From: an uncultured Bacilli bacterium | GTDB lineage: Bacteria > Bacillota_I > Bacilli_A > RF39 > UBA660 | NCBI GenBank assembly: GCA_934096125.1 | Contig: CAKOLB010000010.1 | Location: 1-29,990 of the forward strand | Direction of reading: 5' to 3' | DNA length: 29,990 nucleotides | Part shown: positions 1-8,270 of the stretch, in pieces | Layout: every line of letters starts with the position of its first letter | Position numbering within the stretch: the first letter of the stretch is position 1 | The notes under the pieces: generated by a model | Database searches by the model: none | The model's input: only the letters and a program-made list of their open reading frames with translations | What the model was told of the DNA's origin: nothing | Program-made: the position numbers and the translations under genes

Positions 1-5
1 AAATT

Positions 6-51
6 AAACCCCCGTCAGCCCTTTAAATATAAGGGTTTCGGAGGTTTTTTT
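6..51 (+). terminator. Rho-independent terminator of a rightward gene lying left of the window
   Basis: AACCCCCG (7-14) pairs with CGGAGGTT (39-46) with one mismatch, an inner stem CCCTT/AAGGG (19-23/31-35) stacks inside, and seven T follow (45-51). The T tract is on the plus strand only, so it ends a transcript entering from the left and converging on smc. Confidence 0.75.
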
Positions 52-103
52 ATTCAACAACTGTCAAAGTCAGGATTATACCAAACATATAATACTTTTG
101 CAA

Positions 104-132
104 TTAAAAATTAGGAGCTATTTGGCCCCTAA
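104..132 (-). terminator. Terminator of the rnc-smc operon
   Basis: Read leftward, TTAGGGGC (132-125) and GCTCCTAA (118-111) form an 8-bp stem with one G-U pair around a 6-nt loop, followed by five T (110-106). The stem contains the smc stop codon at 129-131. Confidence 0.85.
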
Positions 133-3059
133 CTTTCGACTTTGACACTAACTATTTTACTAACTCCAGATTCTTGCATTGTAATGCCATAAAGAGAATC
201 GGCATATTCCATCATCTTTTTTTTATGGGTAATGACAATAAACTGACTTTTCTTTTTTTCACTATTTAAGTATGAGCCAAACATATCGACATTTACCTCA
301 TCTAAAGCGGCTTCAGCTTCATCTAAAATAACAAATGGAGATGGCCGGACTTCCAACATAGCGAAAAGTAAACAGATAGCTGTTAAAGCTTTTTCCCCGC
401 CACTTAAAGATGTAGGAGAATTTATTTTTTTACCAGGTGGGATAGCAACTATATCTACACCTGTTGTTAACATATCATCTGGCTCACTTAACACAAGTTC
501 TCCGGTTCCACCTTTAAACATAAGTTTAAATATTTTGCCAAATTCTTTTTGAATACTTGCGAATGATGAAGAAAACTTCTCTTTCATAATTTCATCCATC
601 TCTTTGATAATACTATTTAATTCTTCGCAAGCACTTTCTAAATCATTTTTTTGATTTAATAAAAACTCATATCTTTTGTTTACTCTGGTGTATTCTTCGA
701 TGGAACCAAGGTTGACACTTCCTTGCTTTTTAAGTTCATTTTTTAAACTAACAACTTTTTCCCGAGCAATTTCAGAATCTAAATTAAGATTATAACTAGC
801 AAGAGCAGCTTCATAAGTTAGACTGTATTCATTATTTAAATCAGATAGTAAATTATCAAGTTTTACTTCCAGTTTTCCCATCGTTACTTCTTTAGTTTTC
901 AACTCGTTGTTTAAAGTATTATAGGCATTGCTACTATCTCTAATTTCTTTTTCAACCATGATGATTTCATCACTAACTTTATTTTTCTTATCAAGAATTT
1001 TTTGTAAATCTTTTTCAGTGTTTTCCTTTTCTTTTTCTAAAGCCGTTATCTCTTCTATAAGAGCTACTATTACGCTTTCAAGTTTATTACTTTGCAGATT
1101 TTCCATGCCCTCAAGCTCACTTACCACATTTTTATGTTCATCAATAAGCCGGCTGAGTGTTGTTTTTTTATTGAAAAGCTCATCGTTAAGCAAGATTATA
1201 TATTTATTTAAAACATTTTCTCTTTCTTCGGCTTCTTCTTTGGCATCAATAATTTGCTTGTTTTCTTCTTGCAAACTTTCTAAAGTAAGTTTTAACTTTT
1301 CCTCTTCGATTTTTAAATTATTTAACTCACCCTTTTCTTGAAGCATGCTGTTTTTACGACTTGTTCCGCCGGTAATTGAGCCACCGATGTGACTTACCTC
1401 TCCATCTAGAGAAACAATTTTATAACGATAATCGATAAGCCTTGCTACAACATTTAAAGTACGAGTGGTATCAACAACTAAGACACTTCCAAGGAGATTT
1501 TGGATAACGTTACTATATTTATTATCGTAACTAACAAGGTCACTTAATACTCCAATAAAACCTTTGATGCCTTGAATTGAATTATAAACATCACTATTTA
1601 CATTTTTACCTTTAATAATGTTTAAAGGATAAAATGTTGCTCGGCCTAGCTTTCTTTCTTTTAGGAACTGAATTGCTTCAAGAGCAACATCCTCATTTTC
1701 CACGATTATATAATTACTACTTGCTCCAAGGGCAATGTCTAAAGAAACTGCATACTTATCAGGAGCGTTTATCACCTTGCCAACTGTACCACATACGCCT
1801 TTTAAACGAGGGTTATTAATGATATTGCGGACAGATGATGGAGAACTAGTAGCACTCATTATATTATTTTCGAGTATTTCAATTTTATTTTGTAAAATAA
1901 ATAACTTCTTACTAGTTTCATTTAAAGTATTTTCACTCGTACTTTTCTTCACCTTTAAAACTAAAAGTTTATTTTGAACATCGGAAATTTTTTCCCTTTC
2001 CCCATTTATGCTTTGCTCAATATCATCAACATCACGTGATGCTGCTTCGATATTTTTAGTAAGACGAAGCTCTTCACTTTTTAATTTTAATAAGTTATCA
2101 CTAATTTTGCTAGAGTTTGTCTCATACTTTTGTCTTTCCAAAGTTAGCTTTTTCTCCCCAACTTTATCGCTTAAGTTTTCAGTAATTTTTAAAAGACTGT
2201 TTCTTTTAGTATTTGCTTTTTCTTCTAAATTTATACATTCTAATTTTAAAGTTTCTAAGTGACTTGCAAGTTTGCTATTTTGTAAAGTTAACAATTTTTC
2301 TTTTAACAAGTTTACTTCAGATTGAATGCGACTGTGCTCAAGATTTAAGTCCGTTATATCTTGGGCAATTAAAGCAATATCGATATTTTCTAAATCCTTT
2401 TTTATCTCTAAATACTTTTTGGCAATAATACTTTGCTTCTGCAAAGGCTCTACTGTTTTTTTTAGTTCATCAATAACAAGACGAACACTTACTAAATTAT
2501 CTTCGGTTTTTTCTAGTTTTTTTAGAGCCTCTTCTTTTCTTTTTTTATATTTTACTACTCCAGCGGCACTTTCAAAAATATTTCTTCTCTCACTTGGCTT
2601 GGAATTAACAATATCAGTGACATTACCTTGACTTATGATGTTGTAAGCTCCAGAGCCTGCGCCAGAATCTATAAAAAGATCCGTTACATCTTTAAGTCGC
2701 ACTCTGGCATTGTTTATGTAATACTCATTTTCACCTGTTGAATAAACAAGTCTTTTAATCTCAACTTCTTTGAAATCGCTTTTTAAGTAGCCATCTGAGT
2801 TGTCAAAAACTAAAGCTACCATCGCTCTTTTAGACGGGTCACGGGAATCACTTCCTGAAAAAATACAATCAGTCATGCTACTACCACTACGCAAAGACTT
2901 AACGGACTGCTCTCCTAAAACCCAACGAACCGCATCAACTATATTACTCTTACCACTTCCATTTGGACCAACAATACCTGTAATACCAGGATTAATTACT
3001 AAGTCAATCTTATCAGCAAACGATTTAAACCCTTGTGCTCTTATACTTTTTAAATACAT
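129..3059 (-). CDS. smc: Chromosome segregation protein SMC (short-armed)
   Basis: SMC is the ATPase of the bacterial condensin; it dimerises through its hinge and, with ScpA/ScpB, extrudes DNA loops to compact and segregate the nucleoid. Visible in order: N-terminal head with Walker A GPNGSGKSN (about residue 33), first coiled coil, hinge (about 415-570, ending in a SITGG turn), second coiled coil, and C-terminal head with signature LSGGEKAL and Walker B PFVILDEAEAALD (about 910). The protein is about 976 residues against nearly 1,190 for Bacillus SMC; heads and hinge look complete, so the shortening is in the arms (about 245 rather than 330 residues each). A GTG at 3066-3068 overlaps the rnc stop as GTGA, but ATG 3057-3059 gives the family-typical start MYLKSI and has AGGTG six bases upstream, so it is preferred. 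It is transcribed with rnc. Confidence 0.97.
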   Translation of the reverse strand: MYLKSIRAQGFKSFADKIDLVINPGITGIVGPNGSGKSNIVDAVRWVLGEQSVKSLRSGSSMTDCIFSGSDSRDPSKRAMVALVFDNSDGYLKSDFKEVEIKRLVYSTGENEYYINNARVRLKDVTDLFIDSGAGSGAYNIISQGNVTDIVNSKPSERRNIFESAAGVVKYKKRKEEALKKLEKTEDNLVSVRLVIDELKKTVEPLQKQSIIAKKYLEIKKDLENIDIALIAQDITDLNLEHSRIQSEVNLLKEKLLTLQNSKLASHLETLKLECINLEEKANTKRNSLLKITENLSDKVGEKKLTLERQKYETNSSKISDNLLKLKSEELRLTKNIEAASRDVDDIEQSINGEREKISDVQNKLLVLKVKKSTSENTLNETSKKLFILQNKIEILENNIMSATSSPSSVRNIINNPRLKGVCGTVGKVINAPDKYAVSLDIALGASSNYIIVENEDVALEAIQFLKERKLGRATFYPLNIIKGKNVNSDVYNSIQGIKGFIGVLSDLVSYDNKYSNVIQNLLGSVLVVDTTRTLNVVARLIDYRYKIVSLDGEVSHIGGSITGGTSRKNSMLQEKGELNNLKIEEEKLKLTLESLQEENKQIIDAKEEAEERENVLNKYIILLNDELFNKKTTLSRLIDEHKNVVSELEGMENLQSNKLESVIVALIEEITALEKEKENTEKDLQKILDKKNKVSDEIIMVEKEIRDSSNAYNTLNNELKTKEVTMGKLEVKLDNLLSDLNNEYSLTYEAALASYNLNLDSEIAREKVVSLKNELKKQGSVNLGSIEEYTRVNKRYEFLLNQKNDLESACEELNSIIKEMDEIMKEKFSSSFASIQKEFGKIFKLMFKGGTGELVLSEPDDMLTTGVDIVAIPPGKKINSPTSLSGGEKALTAICLLFAMLEVRPSPFVILDEAEAALDEVNVDMFGSYLNSEKKKSQFIVITHKKKMMEYADSLYGITMQESGVSKIVSVKVES

Positions 3060-3064
3060 GCTTT

Positions 3065-3712
3065 TCACCTAACACTTTTGTTTAAAGCGTCTAAAGCGGC
3101 ATGTTGCTCTGCTTCTTTTTTGCTTTTTCCAGTGCCCTTTCCATATACAATATCATCTATCTTTACTATCACATCAAATGTTTTATTATGTGCTTTGCCA
3201 TATTCGTTTACAACTTCGTAAACTACTGACTTTCGGCCAGTTTGGACAATCTCTTGCAGTTTCGTTTTATAATCAGTATTGAAATCATCGCCATTTTTGA
3301 TATGGGGAATAATTATGGAATCAAGATACTTTTTGACTATCTCATAACCTTGGTCTAAGTAGACAGCCGCAGCAACAGCTTCAAAGACATCGGCTATTAT
3401 CGTATCATTTAAATTACTGGCTTGACCGTGACCGAGCCGAATGCATTTATCCATCCCCATTTTTTTGGCATAAGTGGCTAAAGCTTTTTCACACACATAA
3501 TTGGACCTGATTTTAGTCATCATACCCTCGTTATTATTCGTAAAAGTATATAAGTAGTCGCTTGTCACAAGTTCTAAAACAGCATCGCCCAAAAATTCAA
3601 GGCGTTCATAGTTGTCGCAATCATGCTCGTTTGAGTAACTACTGTGAGTTAAAGCGGTCTTTAAAAGTCTTTCATTCTTAATATATATGCCTCTTTTTTC
3701 TAAAAAATCCAT
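3065..3712 (-). CDS. rnc: Ribonuclease III
   Basis: RNase III cleaves double-stranded RNA, matures 16S/23S rRNA precursors and turns over structured transcripts in the cytoplasm. The N-terminal catalytic domain has the signature ERLEFLGDAVLEL (about residues 36-48) and the second acidic motif ADVFEAVAAA. The C-terminal double-stranded RNA-binding domain ends with GKGTGKSKKEAEQHAA. Its length (215 residues) is normal for the family. An in-frame TTG at 3719-3721 lies upstream, but ATG 3710-3712 (MDFLEKRG) is the more likely start; no strong Shine-Dalgarno separates the two. The stop overlaps the upstream GTG of smc, and the order rnc-smc is the common Firmicutes arrangement. Confidence 0.96.
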   Translation of the reverse strand: MDFLEKRGIYIKNERLLKTALTHSSYSNEHDCDNYERLEFLGDAVLELVTSDYLYTFTNNNEGMMTKIRSNYVCEKALATYAKKMGMDKCIRLGHGQASNLNDTIIADVFEAVAAAVYLDQGYEIVKKYLDSIIIPHIKNGDDFNTDYKTKLQEIVQTGRKSVVYEVVNEYGKAHNKTFDVIVKIDDIVYGKGTGKSKKEAEQHAALDALNKSVR

Positions 3713-3735
3713 TATTATCAAATCCCATCGTATTG

Positions 3736-3764
3736 ATTATACCAAATTTTTACTTGTTTGAAAA
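3736..3764 (-). promoter_or_regulatory. Promoter of rnc-smc
   Basis: Leftward -35 TTTTCA (3764-3759), 17-bp spacer, and perfect -10 TATAAT (3741-3736), giving a short leader before the rnc ATG. It sits back to back with the yidD promoter; the two -35 boxes are 2 bp apart. Confidence 0.6.
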
Positions 3765-3766
3765 CA

Positions 3767-3795
3767 TTTACAAAATATTAAAATTATAGTAAAAT
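3767..3795 (+). promoter_or_regulatory. Promoter of yidD-lipoprotein operon
   Basis: -35 TTTACA (3767-3772), 17-bp spacer, -10 TAAAAT (3790-3795). The yidD start codon follows 17 bases after the -10 box. Confidence 0.55.
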
Positions 3796-3811
3796 TTGAT
3801 AAAGGTGATGG

Positions 3812-4036
3812 ATGGTGAGAAAAATATTAATATATTTAATTAGAGCCTACCAAATAACACCACTTCATGCCCATAGTATGTGTCGCTATACTCCCACTTG
3901 TAGTAATTATGCAGTGGCAGCAATTGAGACTTATGGTGCATGGAAAGGAATAATTTTAAGTATAAAAAGGATTTTAAGATGTAGACCTTTTGGAGGATGC
4001 GGATACGATCCTTTGGAGAAAGAGGGAAAAAGATGA
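3812..4036 (+). CDS. yidD: YidD, membrane protein insertion efficiency factor
   Basis: YidD is a small membrane-associated protein thought to assist YidC/OxaA-dependent insertion of inner-membrane proteins. The 74-residue product has the amphipathic N-terminus IRAYQ, the family core CRYTPTCSNYA with its cysteines, and the ending CRPFGGCGYDPLE, so it is complete. ATG 3812-3814 is used; GTG 3815 is an alternative, since AGGTG (3803-3807) is rather close to the ATG. It is not beside yidC or rpmH here. Its stop overlaps the start of the next gene as ATGA, so it is translationally coupled to a lipoprotein. Confidence 0.95.
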   Translation: MVRKILIYLIRAYQITPLHAHSMCRYTPTCSNYAVAAIETYGAWKGIILSIKRILRCRPFGGCGYDPLEKEGKR

Positions 4037-4893
4037 AAAAAATTATTTTGTTAACGTTTGCACTTTTGTTACTTACTGGTTGTGATTTGCAGAAAGATAA
4101 TTTAGAAGATGCCAAAATATATACAACTATTTATCCAATTAAATATTTAACTGAGAAGCTTTATAGTAATCAGGCAACTATTGAAAGTATTTATCCCGCG
4201 GGAGCAGATGTTAATACTTATAAGTTAACGAAAAAGCAAATCAAAGAGTATGCTAAAGCTGATTTATTTATTTATAACGGACTTAGCTCGGAGAAAAATA
4301 TTACGAAAAATTTAATTAATGAAAATAAAAATTTACTGATTATAGATGTTGCTGGTGGGCTTTCTTACAATTATGATATCAAGGAGCTATGGCTTAGTCC
4401 GAATAATTATTTGATGTTTGCTAAAAATATTAAAGACTACCTAAAAGAATACTTATCAAGCAAAATTATTGCTGATGAACTTGCAAAAAACTATGATGAG
4501 CTGGCGGAAAAACTTTCGCTTATGGATGCTGATTTGCGAGAAATTGGTAAAAAGGCCAGTCAAAGTGGTACTAATACTTTGGTGGTTAGTGATAACGTTT
4601 TTAGATTTTTAGAAAATTATGGATTTAATATTGTTTCCCTCGATGAAAAAACTTTAACCGAAACTTCTCGTAGTTCTATTGCAAGTAGTTTTAAGAAAGG
4701 AACTTATAAATATATCCTTGTTTTAGATAATAATTATACTGATAACATTAATAATATCATTAAAGAATATGAAGCAAAAGCAGTTGATGTAAACTCTATG
4801 ACTAATATTAGCAGTACAGATGATACAAATGATTATCTTACTGTTATGCAAGAGTTTATCGATAACATTAGAAATATATGTATTGTCGATTGA
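4033..4893 (+). CDS. TroA/ZnuA-like substrate-binding lipoprotein lacking the metal-ligand histidines
   Basis: The start chosen is ATG 4033, which overlaps the yidD stop and has GAGGG six bases upstream. An upstream in-frame start would bury the signal peptide. Residues 1-17 are a lipoprotein signal ending LLLTGC, so Cys17 should be lipidated and the protein anchored outside the membrane. The body follows the cluster A-I (TroA/ZnuA) zinc/manganese-binding fold: a TTIYPIKYLTEKL strand-helix, PAGADVNTY, ELWLSPNNY, a long backbone helix, then VVSDNVFRFLENYGF. In family members the positions in PxxDPHxY, HxWLSPxN and SHxAFxY carry metal-binding His. Here they read N, K/E and D, so classical Zn/Mn binding is doubtful. 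No ABC permease or ATPase gene is nearby. It may be a diverged binding protein with another ligand. Confidence 0.8.
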   Translation: MKKIILLTFALLLLTGCDLQKDNLEDAKIYTTIYPIKYLTEKLYSNQATIESIYPAGADVNTYKLTKKQIKEYAKADLFIYNGLSSEKNITKNLINENKNLLIIDVAGGLSYNYDIKELWLSPNNYLMFAKNIKDYLKEYLSSKIIADELAKNYDELAEKLSLMDADLREIGKKASQSGTNTLVVSDNVFRFLENYGFNIVSLDEKTLTETSRSSIASSFKKGTYKYILVLDNNYTDNINNIIKEYEAKAVDVNSMTNISSTDDTNDYLTVMQEFIDNIRNICIVD

Positions 4894-4918
4894 CAAAGCA
4901 CTACTTTTATATTAAAAT
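4890..4918 (+). promoter_or_regulatory. Promoter of tRNA-Ser
   Basis: Consensus -35 TTGACA (4890-4895) overlapping the lipoprotein stop codon, 17-bp spacer, -10 TAAAAT (4913-4918); the tRNA begins 16 bases after the -10 box. The same stretch forms a 12-bp hairpin (4901-4912/4917-4928) with TAAA loop and no T tract, which may trim or attenuate readthrough from the lipoprotein gene. Confidence 0.7.
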
Positions 4919-4933
4919 ATAGAAGTAGCTTAC

Positions 4934-5026
4934 GGAGTAGTACTCAAGAGGCTGAAGAGGGATCCCTGCTAAGGATTTAGGTCGGCGAATGCTGGCGCGA
5001 AGGTTCAAATCCTTTCTACTCCGCCA
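4934..5026 (+). tRNA. tRNA-Ser(GCU)
   Basis: A 93-nt class II tRNA. Acceptor arms GGAGTAG (4934-4940) and CTACTCC (5016-5022) pair perfectly, with discriminator G and encoded CCA (5024-5026). The anticodon loop CTGCTAA carries GCT, reading AGC/AGU. The long variable arm (about GGTCGGCGAATGCTGGCGC) and the GGTTCAAAT T-loop are typical of serine tRNA. Confidence 0.96.
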
Positions 5027-5037
5027 ATAAGTTTAGT

Positions 5038-5060
5038 AACTTCTATTTAGAAGTTTTTTT
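5038..5060 (+). terminator. Terminator of tRNA-Ser
   Basis: AACTTCT (5038-5044), ATTT loop, AGAAGTT (5049-5055), then more T to 5060. It overlaps the last codon and stop of the convergent phosphodiesterase gene. Confidence 0.85.
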
Positions 5061-5738
5061 TATGGGATAAATTTTTTCTACTATCAAACTACTAGTGTAT
5101 TGTTTAGCCAGCTTTAAATTCGCCTCTGTTCTAATAGTGTATAAGCTAAATGGAATTTTATGTTCTAAAAGTTTTTGATAAATGGTATGGTTAAAATTGA
5201 GTAAAGAATAACTGATGAAATCGGGATGATAGATAGATAAAAATCTTAGATTGTAAAAATAATTTTTTAGTGCTTTAGGCCAGTATTTTGGATAATGACC
5301 AATTAAAAGACCACACTTGGTATTGGGGCTTAGCCTTTTATAATAAATTGGTATTAAGGGATGAAATGATTTGATTGAATAGTTATATTTATAGTTACGT
5401 AAAATTAAAGCAGTTTTCCTTGTGGTTTCAAAGATGGCATGGTAATACTTTATTTCAATATCTAAATAAACCTGCCCATCAACAAGTTTTAAAACATCTT
5501 CTAATAAAGGAATGTCGTATTTAGCTAGTTTTTGAAAAGTTAAATCTTTTATTTTGGCATCAATGTTATGGAGCCTTTTTAAAGTTTCGTCATGATAAAC
5601 TACAACCCTTTTATCTTTTGAAAGTTGAACATCCAGCTCGATATCCAGTTTTTCGTCGATGGCTCTTTGAAAAGCTTCAATGGTATTTTCTTTTACTTTT
5701 TCATTCCATAGGCCCCGATGTGCTATAATATTAATCAC
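5043..5738 (-). CDS. Glycerophosphodiester phosphodiesterase (GDPD family)
   Basis: Enzymes of this family hydrolyse glycerophosphodiesters to glycerol 3-phosphate plus an alcohol, in phospholipid or teichoic-acid turnover. The TIM-barrel hallmarks are present: IAHRG at residues 5-9 with the catalytic His-Arg, the metal-binding ELDVQ after ENTIEAFQRAI, the second catalytic His in VVVYHDETL, and YLDIEIK. No signal peptide or membrane helix is visible, so it is probably cytoplasmic. At 231 residues it is a little shorter than usual but complete. The start is GTG 5736-5738, with GGTGAT upstream; no better in-frame ATG precedes the HRG motif. It stands alone, convergent with tRNA-Ser and downstream of the tRNA pair. 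Confidence 0.9.
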   Translation of the reverse strand: MINIIAHRGLWNEKVKENTIEAFQRAIDEKLDIELDVQLSKDKRVVVYHDETLKRLHNIDAKIKDLTFQKLAKYDIPLLEDVLKLVDGQVYLDIEIKYYHAIFETTRKTALILRNYKYNYSIKSFHPLIPIYYKRLSPNTKCGLLIGHYPKYWPKALKNYFYNLRFLSIYHPDFISYSLLNFNHTIYQKLLEHKIPFSLYTIRTEANLKLAKQYTSSLIVEKIYPIKKTSK

Positions 5739-5819
5739 GTATAATCACCATATATAATATATCACATTTTGGGATGTTTTTGATTAATAATGTCTTTTTA
5801 TTTTTGTTTTTTACTACAT

Positions 5820-5844
5820 AAAAAAAGCACTAGTGACTAGTACT
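5820..5844 (-). terminator. Terminator of the tRNA-Ile/tRNA-Glu operon
   Basis: Read leftward: AGTACTA (5844-5838), loop GTCAC, TAGTGCT (5832-5826), then a run of T (5826-5820). The stem is 7 bp with one G-U pair. Confidence 0.8.
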
Positions 5845-5857
5845 TTGGTTTGCTTAT

Positions 5858-5934
5858 TGGTGACCCGTACGGGATTTGAACCCATGTATGCATGCGTGAA
5901 AGGCATGTGTGTTAAACCACTTCACCAACGGGCC
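5858..5934 (-). tRNA. tRNA-Glu(UUC)
   Basis: A 77-nt tRNA including encoded CCA (5860-5858). Acceptor GGCCCGT pairs with ACGGGTC (one G-U pair) and the discriminator is A. The anticodon loop CTTTCAC gives UUC, and the T arm has GGGTTCAAATCCC. Confidence 0.95.
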
Positions 5935-5943
5935 ATTTTTTAA

Positions 5944-6020
<77 letters not shown>

Positions 6021-6042
6021 ATCAATTAGTAATGCCTTTAAT

Positions 6043-6071
6043 ATTTTATAATAATTGTCTTGTTTTGGCAA
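6043..6071 (-). promoter_or_regulatory. Promoter of the tRNA-Ile/tRNA-Glu operon
   Basis: Leftward -35 TTGCCA (6071-6066), 17-bp spacer, -10 TAAAAT (6048-6043), about 22 bases before the tRNA-Ile 5' end. Confidence 0.65.
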
Positions 6072-6165
6072 TACTTTTTTGAAAAAAATAACACATCAGC
6101 TAAACACAATAACTCAACTGACATGTTGTAATGATATCATACATTTTGGAAGTTGTAAAGTGATA

Positions 6166-7974
6166 TTATGAAAGTTTTTTATAAAAAATGCGGAGACTGT
6201 TAATTACCGATAGCAACGTGACTCCGACATCAGCAAATACGGCAAGCCAAATTGAAGTAATACCAAAGGCAGCAAGGAATAACATAAGTATTTTGAAACA
6301 CATTGCAAATATTATATTCATCTTGACAATATTCCTAGTTAATTTTGAAATTTTTATTCCTTTGATGATATCTTCTAACTCGTCTTTCATGACAACAACA
6401 TCACTAGCTTCGATTGTCGCATCACTACCAATTCCCCCCATTGCTATGCCACAATCGGATAACTTAATTACAGGTGCATCATTTATTCCATCGCCAACGA
6501 AACCGGTCGGATTTTTTTCTTGCTCTTTTTTTAAAATATTTACTTTATTCTCTGGTAAAAGCTCTCCATAATATTTACTAATTTGAAGTCTTTGGGCAAC
6601 ATCTTTAACGATAATGTTATTGTCACCAGATAAAAGAATTGTTTTAATTTTTAAATCTTTAAGGTTTGCAAATGTTTCTTCAGCCCCGTCTTTTAATTCA
6701 TCGCCAATTACTATATAGCCTAAGTATTTGCTATCCTCTGCAACGTAAAGTACTGTTCCAAGTTCTTTTACTTTCGGACATTTAACTTCATTTTCTATCA
6801 TAAGTTTGTGATTTCCAACTAAAACTTGTTTATTTTTAATTTGACAAGATATACCTTCACCTTTTATTTCTTGAAATTTTTTGGCTTTCTCTCTTACCTT
6901 CTGACCGTATTTTGCTAAAATAGAAGAAGCAATTGGATGATTAGAAGAAATTTCCGCAGTTGCAACTAACTCAACTAAGTATTCATCTGGACAATTTTTA
7001 CTACATACTTTAGTTATTGTAAAATTACCTTTAGTAATAGTTCCAGTTTTATCAAATATCATGGTTTGGACTTTACTTAAATTTTCTAGTTCATTCATTC
7101 CTTTGACTAAAATTTTTTCTTTACTACACCGCCCTATTCCTGCAAAATAACCAAGTGGCACTGATATTACTAAAGCACATGGACAAGAAATAACTAAAAT
7201 TTCTAAAGCTCGGTAAAGCCATTTATCGAAAGGCTCATTTAAGAAAAACGATAAACTACAGATGAAAATAGCAATAAGAACAACAATTGGCGTATATATT
7301 TTAGAGAATTTGGTAATAAATTTTTCAGTTTGTGATTTTTTATCTTCGGAGTTTTCCATGATATTTATTAATTTACTAGCAGTACTAGTTTGAAAAGTAC
7401 TTGTGGCTTTTACTTCTAAAATGCTATCTAAATTAATAGTTCCACTTAAAACAGTCATATTTTTCTTTATAAGTCTTGGTGTGCTTTCACCGGTTAAGCT
7501 AGATGTATCTATGTGGCTTTCTCCACTTAATACTTGACCATCTAAAGCTATTTTTTCGCCTGGTTTTACAATAAATACATCACCTATTCGAGCATTTTCA
7601 ACCTTTGTTTGGCCAATATCTTTAATATATATTTTATCGCTTCGTAAATCCATAAGATTTATAATTTCATTTTTGGAATTGTTAACGGCTTGTTCTGATA
7701 GATATTCTCCCAAGCTATAAAGGAGCATAACTAGCACAGCCTCAGGATATTTACCAATGTAAAAAGCTCCGAGAGTTGCTAAAATCATAAGAATGTTTTC
7801 ATCAAAAAAGTTTTTATGAAAGAAATTTTTAAAGGCATTAGCATAGACTTTAATAGAAATAAGAGCATAGATAAATACATAAACTATGATGCTATGCGTA
7901 AAGTATCCTATGATAAAAAGACAAGTGCCAATGATTATTTTAATTAAATCCTTATTTATTTCTAACTTTTTCAT
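6166..7974 (-). CDS. P1B-type heavy-metal ATPase, zinc/cadmium/lead exporter type
   Basis: This enzyme exports divalent soft metals across the cell membrane at the cost of ATP. Landmarks: actuator TGES (161-164), ion-binding membrane helix SCPCAL with CPC at 264-266, phosphorylated Asp308 in DKTGT, the His-Pro pair of the nucleotide domain in SSNHPIA (346-347), GDGINDAP (494-501), and an Asp in the last helices (ADVGVT, about 582). CPC with that late Asp is the P1B-2 (ZntA/CadA) pattern rather than copper. The usual N-terminal metal-binding HMA domain is absent, so at 602 residues the protein begins almost directly with membrane helices. The start ATG is preceded by GAGGAG inside the end of the repressor gene, 2 bp away. 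Transcription should be derepressed by zinc or cadmium through the ArsR-type regulator. Confidence 0.93.
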   Translation of the reverse strand: MKKLEINKDLIKIIIGTCLFIIGYFTHSIIVYVFIYALISIKVYANAFKNFFHKNFFDENILMILATLGAFYIGKYPEAVLVMLLYSLGEYLSEQAVNNSKNEIINLMDLRSDKIYIKDIGQTKVENARIGDVFIVKPGEKIALDGQVLSGESHIDTSSLTGESTPRLIKKNMTVLSGTINLDSILEVKATSTFQTSTASKLINIMENSEDKKSQTEKFITKFSKIYTPIVVLIAIFICSLSFFLNEPFDKWLYRALEILVISCPCALVISVPLGYFAGIGRCSKEKILVKGMNELENLSKVQTMIFDKTGTITKGNFTITKVCSKNCPDEYLVELVATAEISSNHPIASSILAKYGQKVREKAKKFQEIKGEGISCQIKNKQVLVGNHKLMIENEVKCPKVKELGTVLYVAEDSKYLGYIVIGDELKDGAEETFANLKDLKIKTILLSGDNNIIVKDVAQRLQISKYYGELLPENKVNILKKEQEKNPTGFVGDGINDAPVIKLSDCGIAMGGIGSDATIEASDVVVMKDELEDIIKGIKISKLTRNIVKMNIIFAMCFKILMLFLAAFGITSIWLAVFADVGVTLLSVINSLRIFYKKLS

Positions 7975-7976
7975 TT

Positions 7977-8249
7977 TTATTTCTCCTCACTAATGTGTTC
8001 AAGGCCATATTTGATAATAGTTTCAATATGACTATCAGCTATCCTATAATATATTACGTTACCATCTTTGCGTTTTTTCACCGCTTTGGTTTGACGCAAA
8101 TACATAAGTTGGTGTGATACTGCTGATGGGCTCATGTTTATTTTACTACTGATATCGGAAACACAAAGTTCGCCATTTAATAGCTCCATTAGTATTTTAA
8201 GTCTTGTTGGATCGCTAAAAATCTTAAAAAATTCACTTAAATTTTCCAT
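7977..8249 (-). CDS. ArsR/SmtB-family zinc-type metalloregulator
   Basis: A 90-residue winged-helix repressor that releases DNA when metal binds. The recognition region is SDISSKINMSPSAVSHQLMYLR. The C-terminal helix carries D-x-H-x10-H-x2-E (DSH ... EHISE), which is exactly the alpha-5 zinc site of SmtB/CzrA. The alpha-3 site is degenerate (ELCVSD instead of ELCVCD, one Cys), so zinc sensing is favoured over cadmium/lead sensing. The ATG start has GAGGTG upstream. It lies first in a two-gene operon with the P1B ATPase, which it should control together with itself through the operator at 8271-8288. Confidence 0.93.
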   Translation of the reverse strand: MENLSEFFKIFSDPTRLKILMELLNGELCVSDISSKINMSPSAVSHQLMYLRQTKAVKKRKDGNVIYYRIADSHIETIIKYGLEHISEEK

Positions 8250-8270
8250 TAAAACACCTCTTTGAAAGTT

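Noticed and set aside
1..60. Possible riboswitch or structured RNA at the left edge
   Set aside because: Only a terminator hairpin is visible; there is not enough upstream sequence to support a riboswitch.
928..2631. Several rightward reading frames of 60-140 codons inside smc
   Set aside because: They are antisense shadows of the SMC coiled coils, rich in Ser/Leu/Phe, with no ribosome sites.
3840..4115. 91-codon leftward frame opposite yidD
   Set aside because: yidD is unmistakable on the other strand and the frame has no recognisable features.
6126..6142. Palindrome TGATATCA region upstream of the tRNA promoter
   Set aside because: ATGATATCAT is a perfect 10-bp palindrome, but it lies between the ATPase stop and the tRNA promoter without a T tract or an obvious promoter; it is common in AT-rich DNA.
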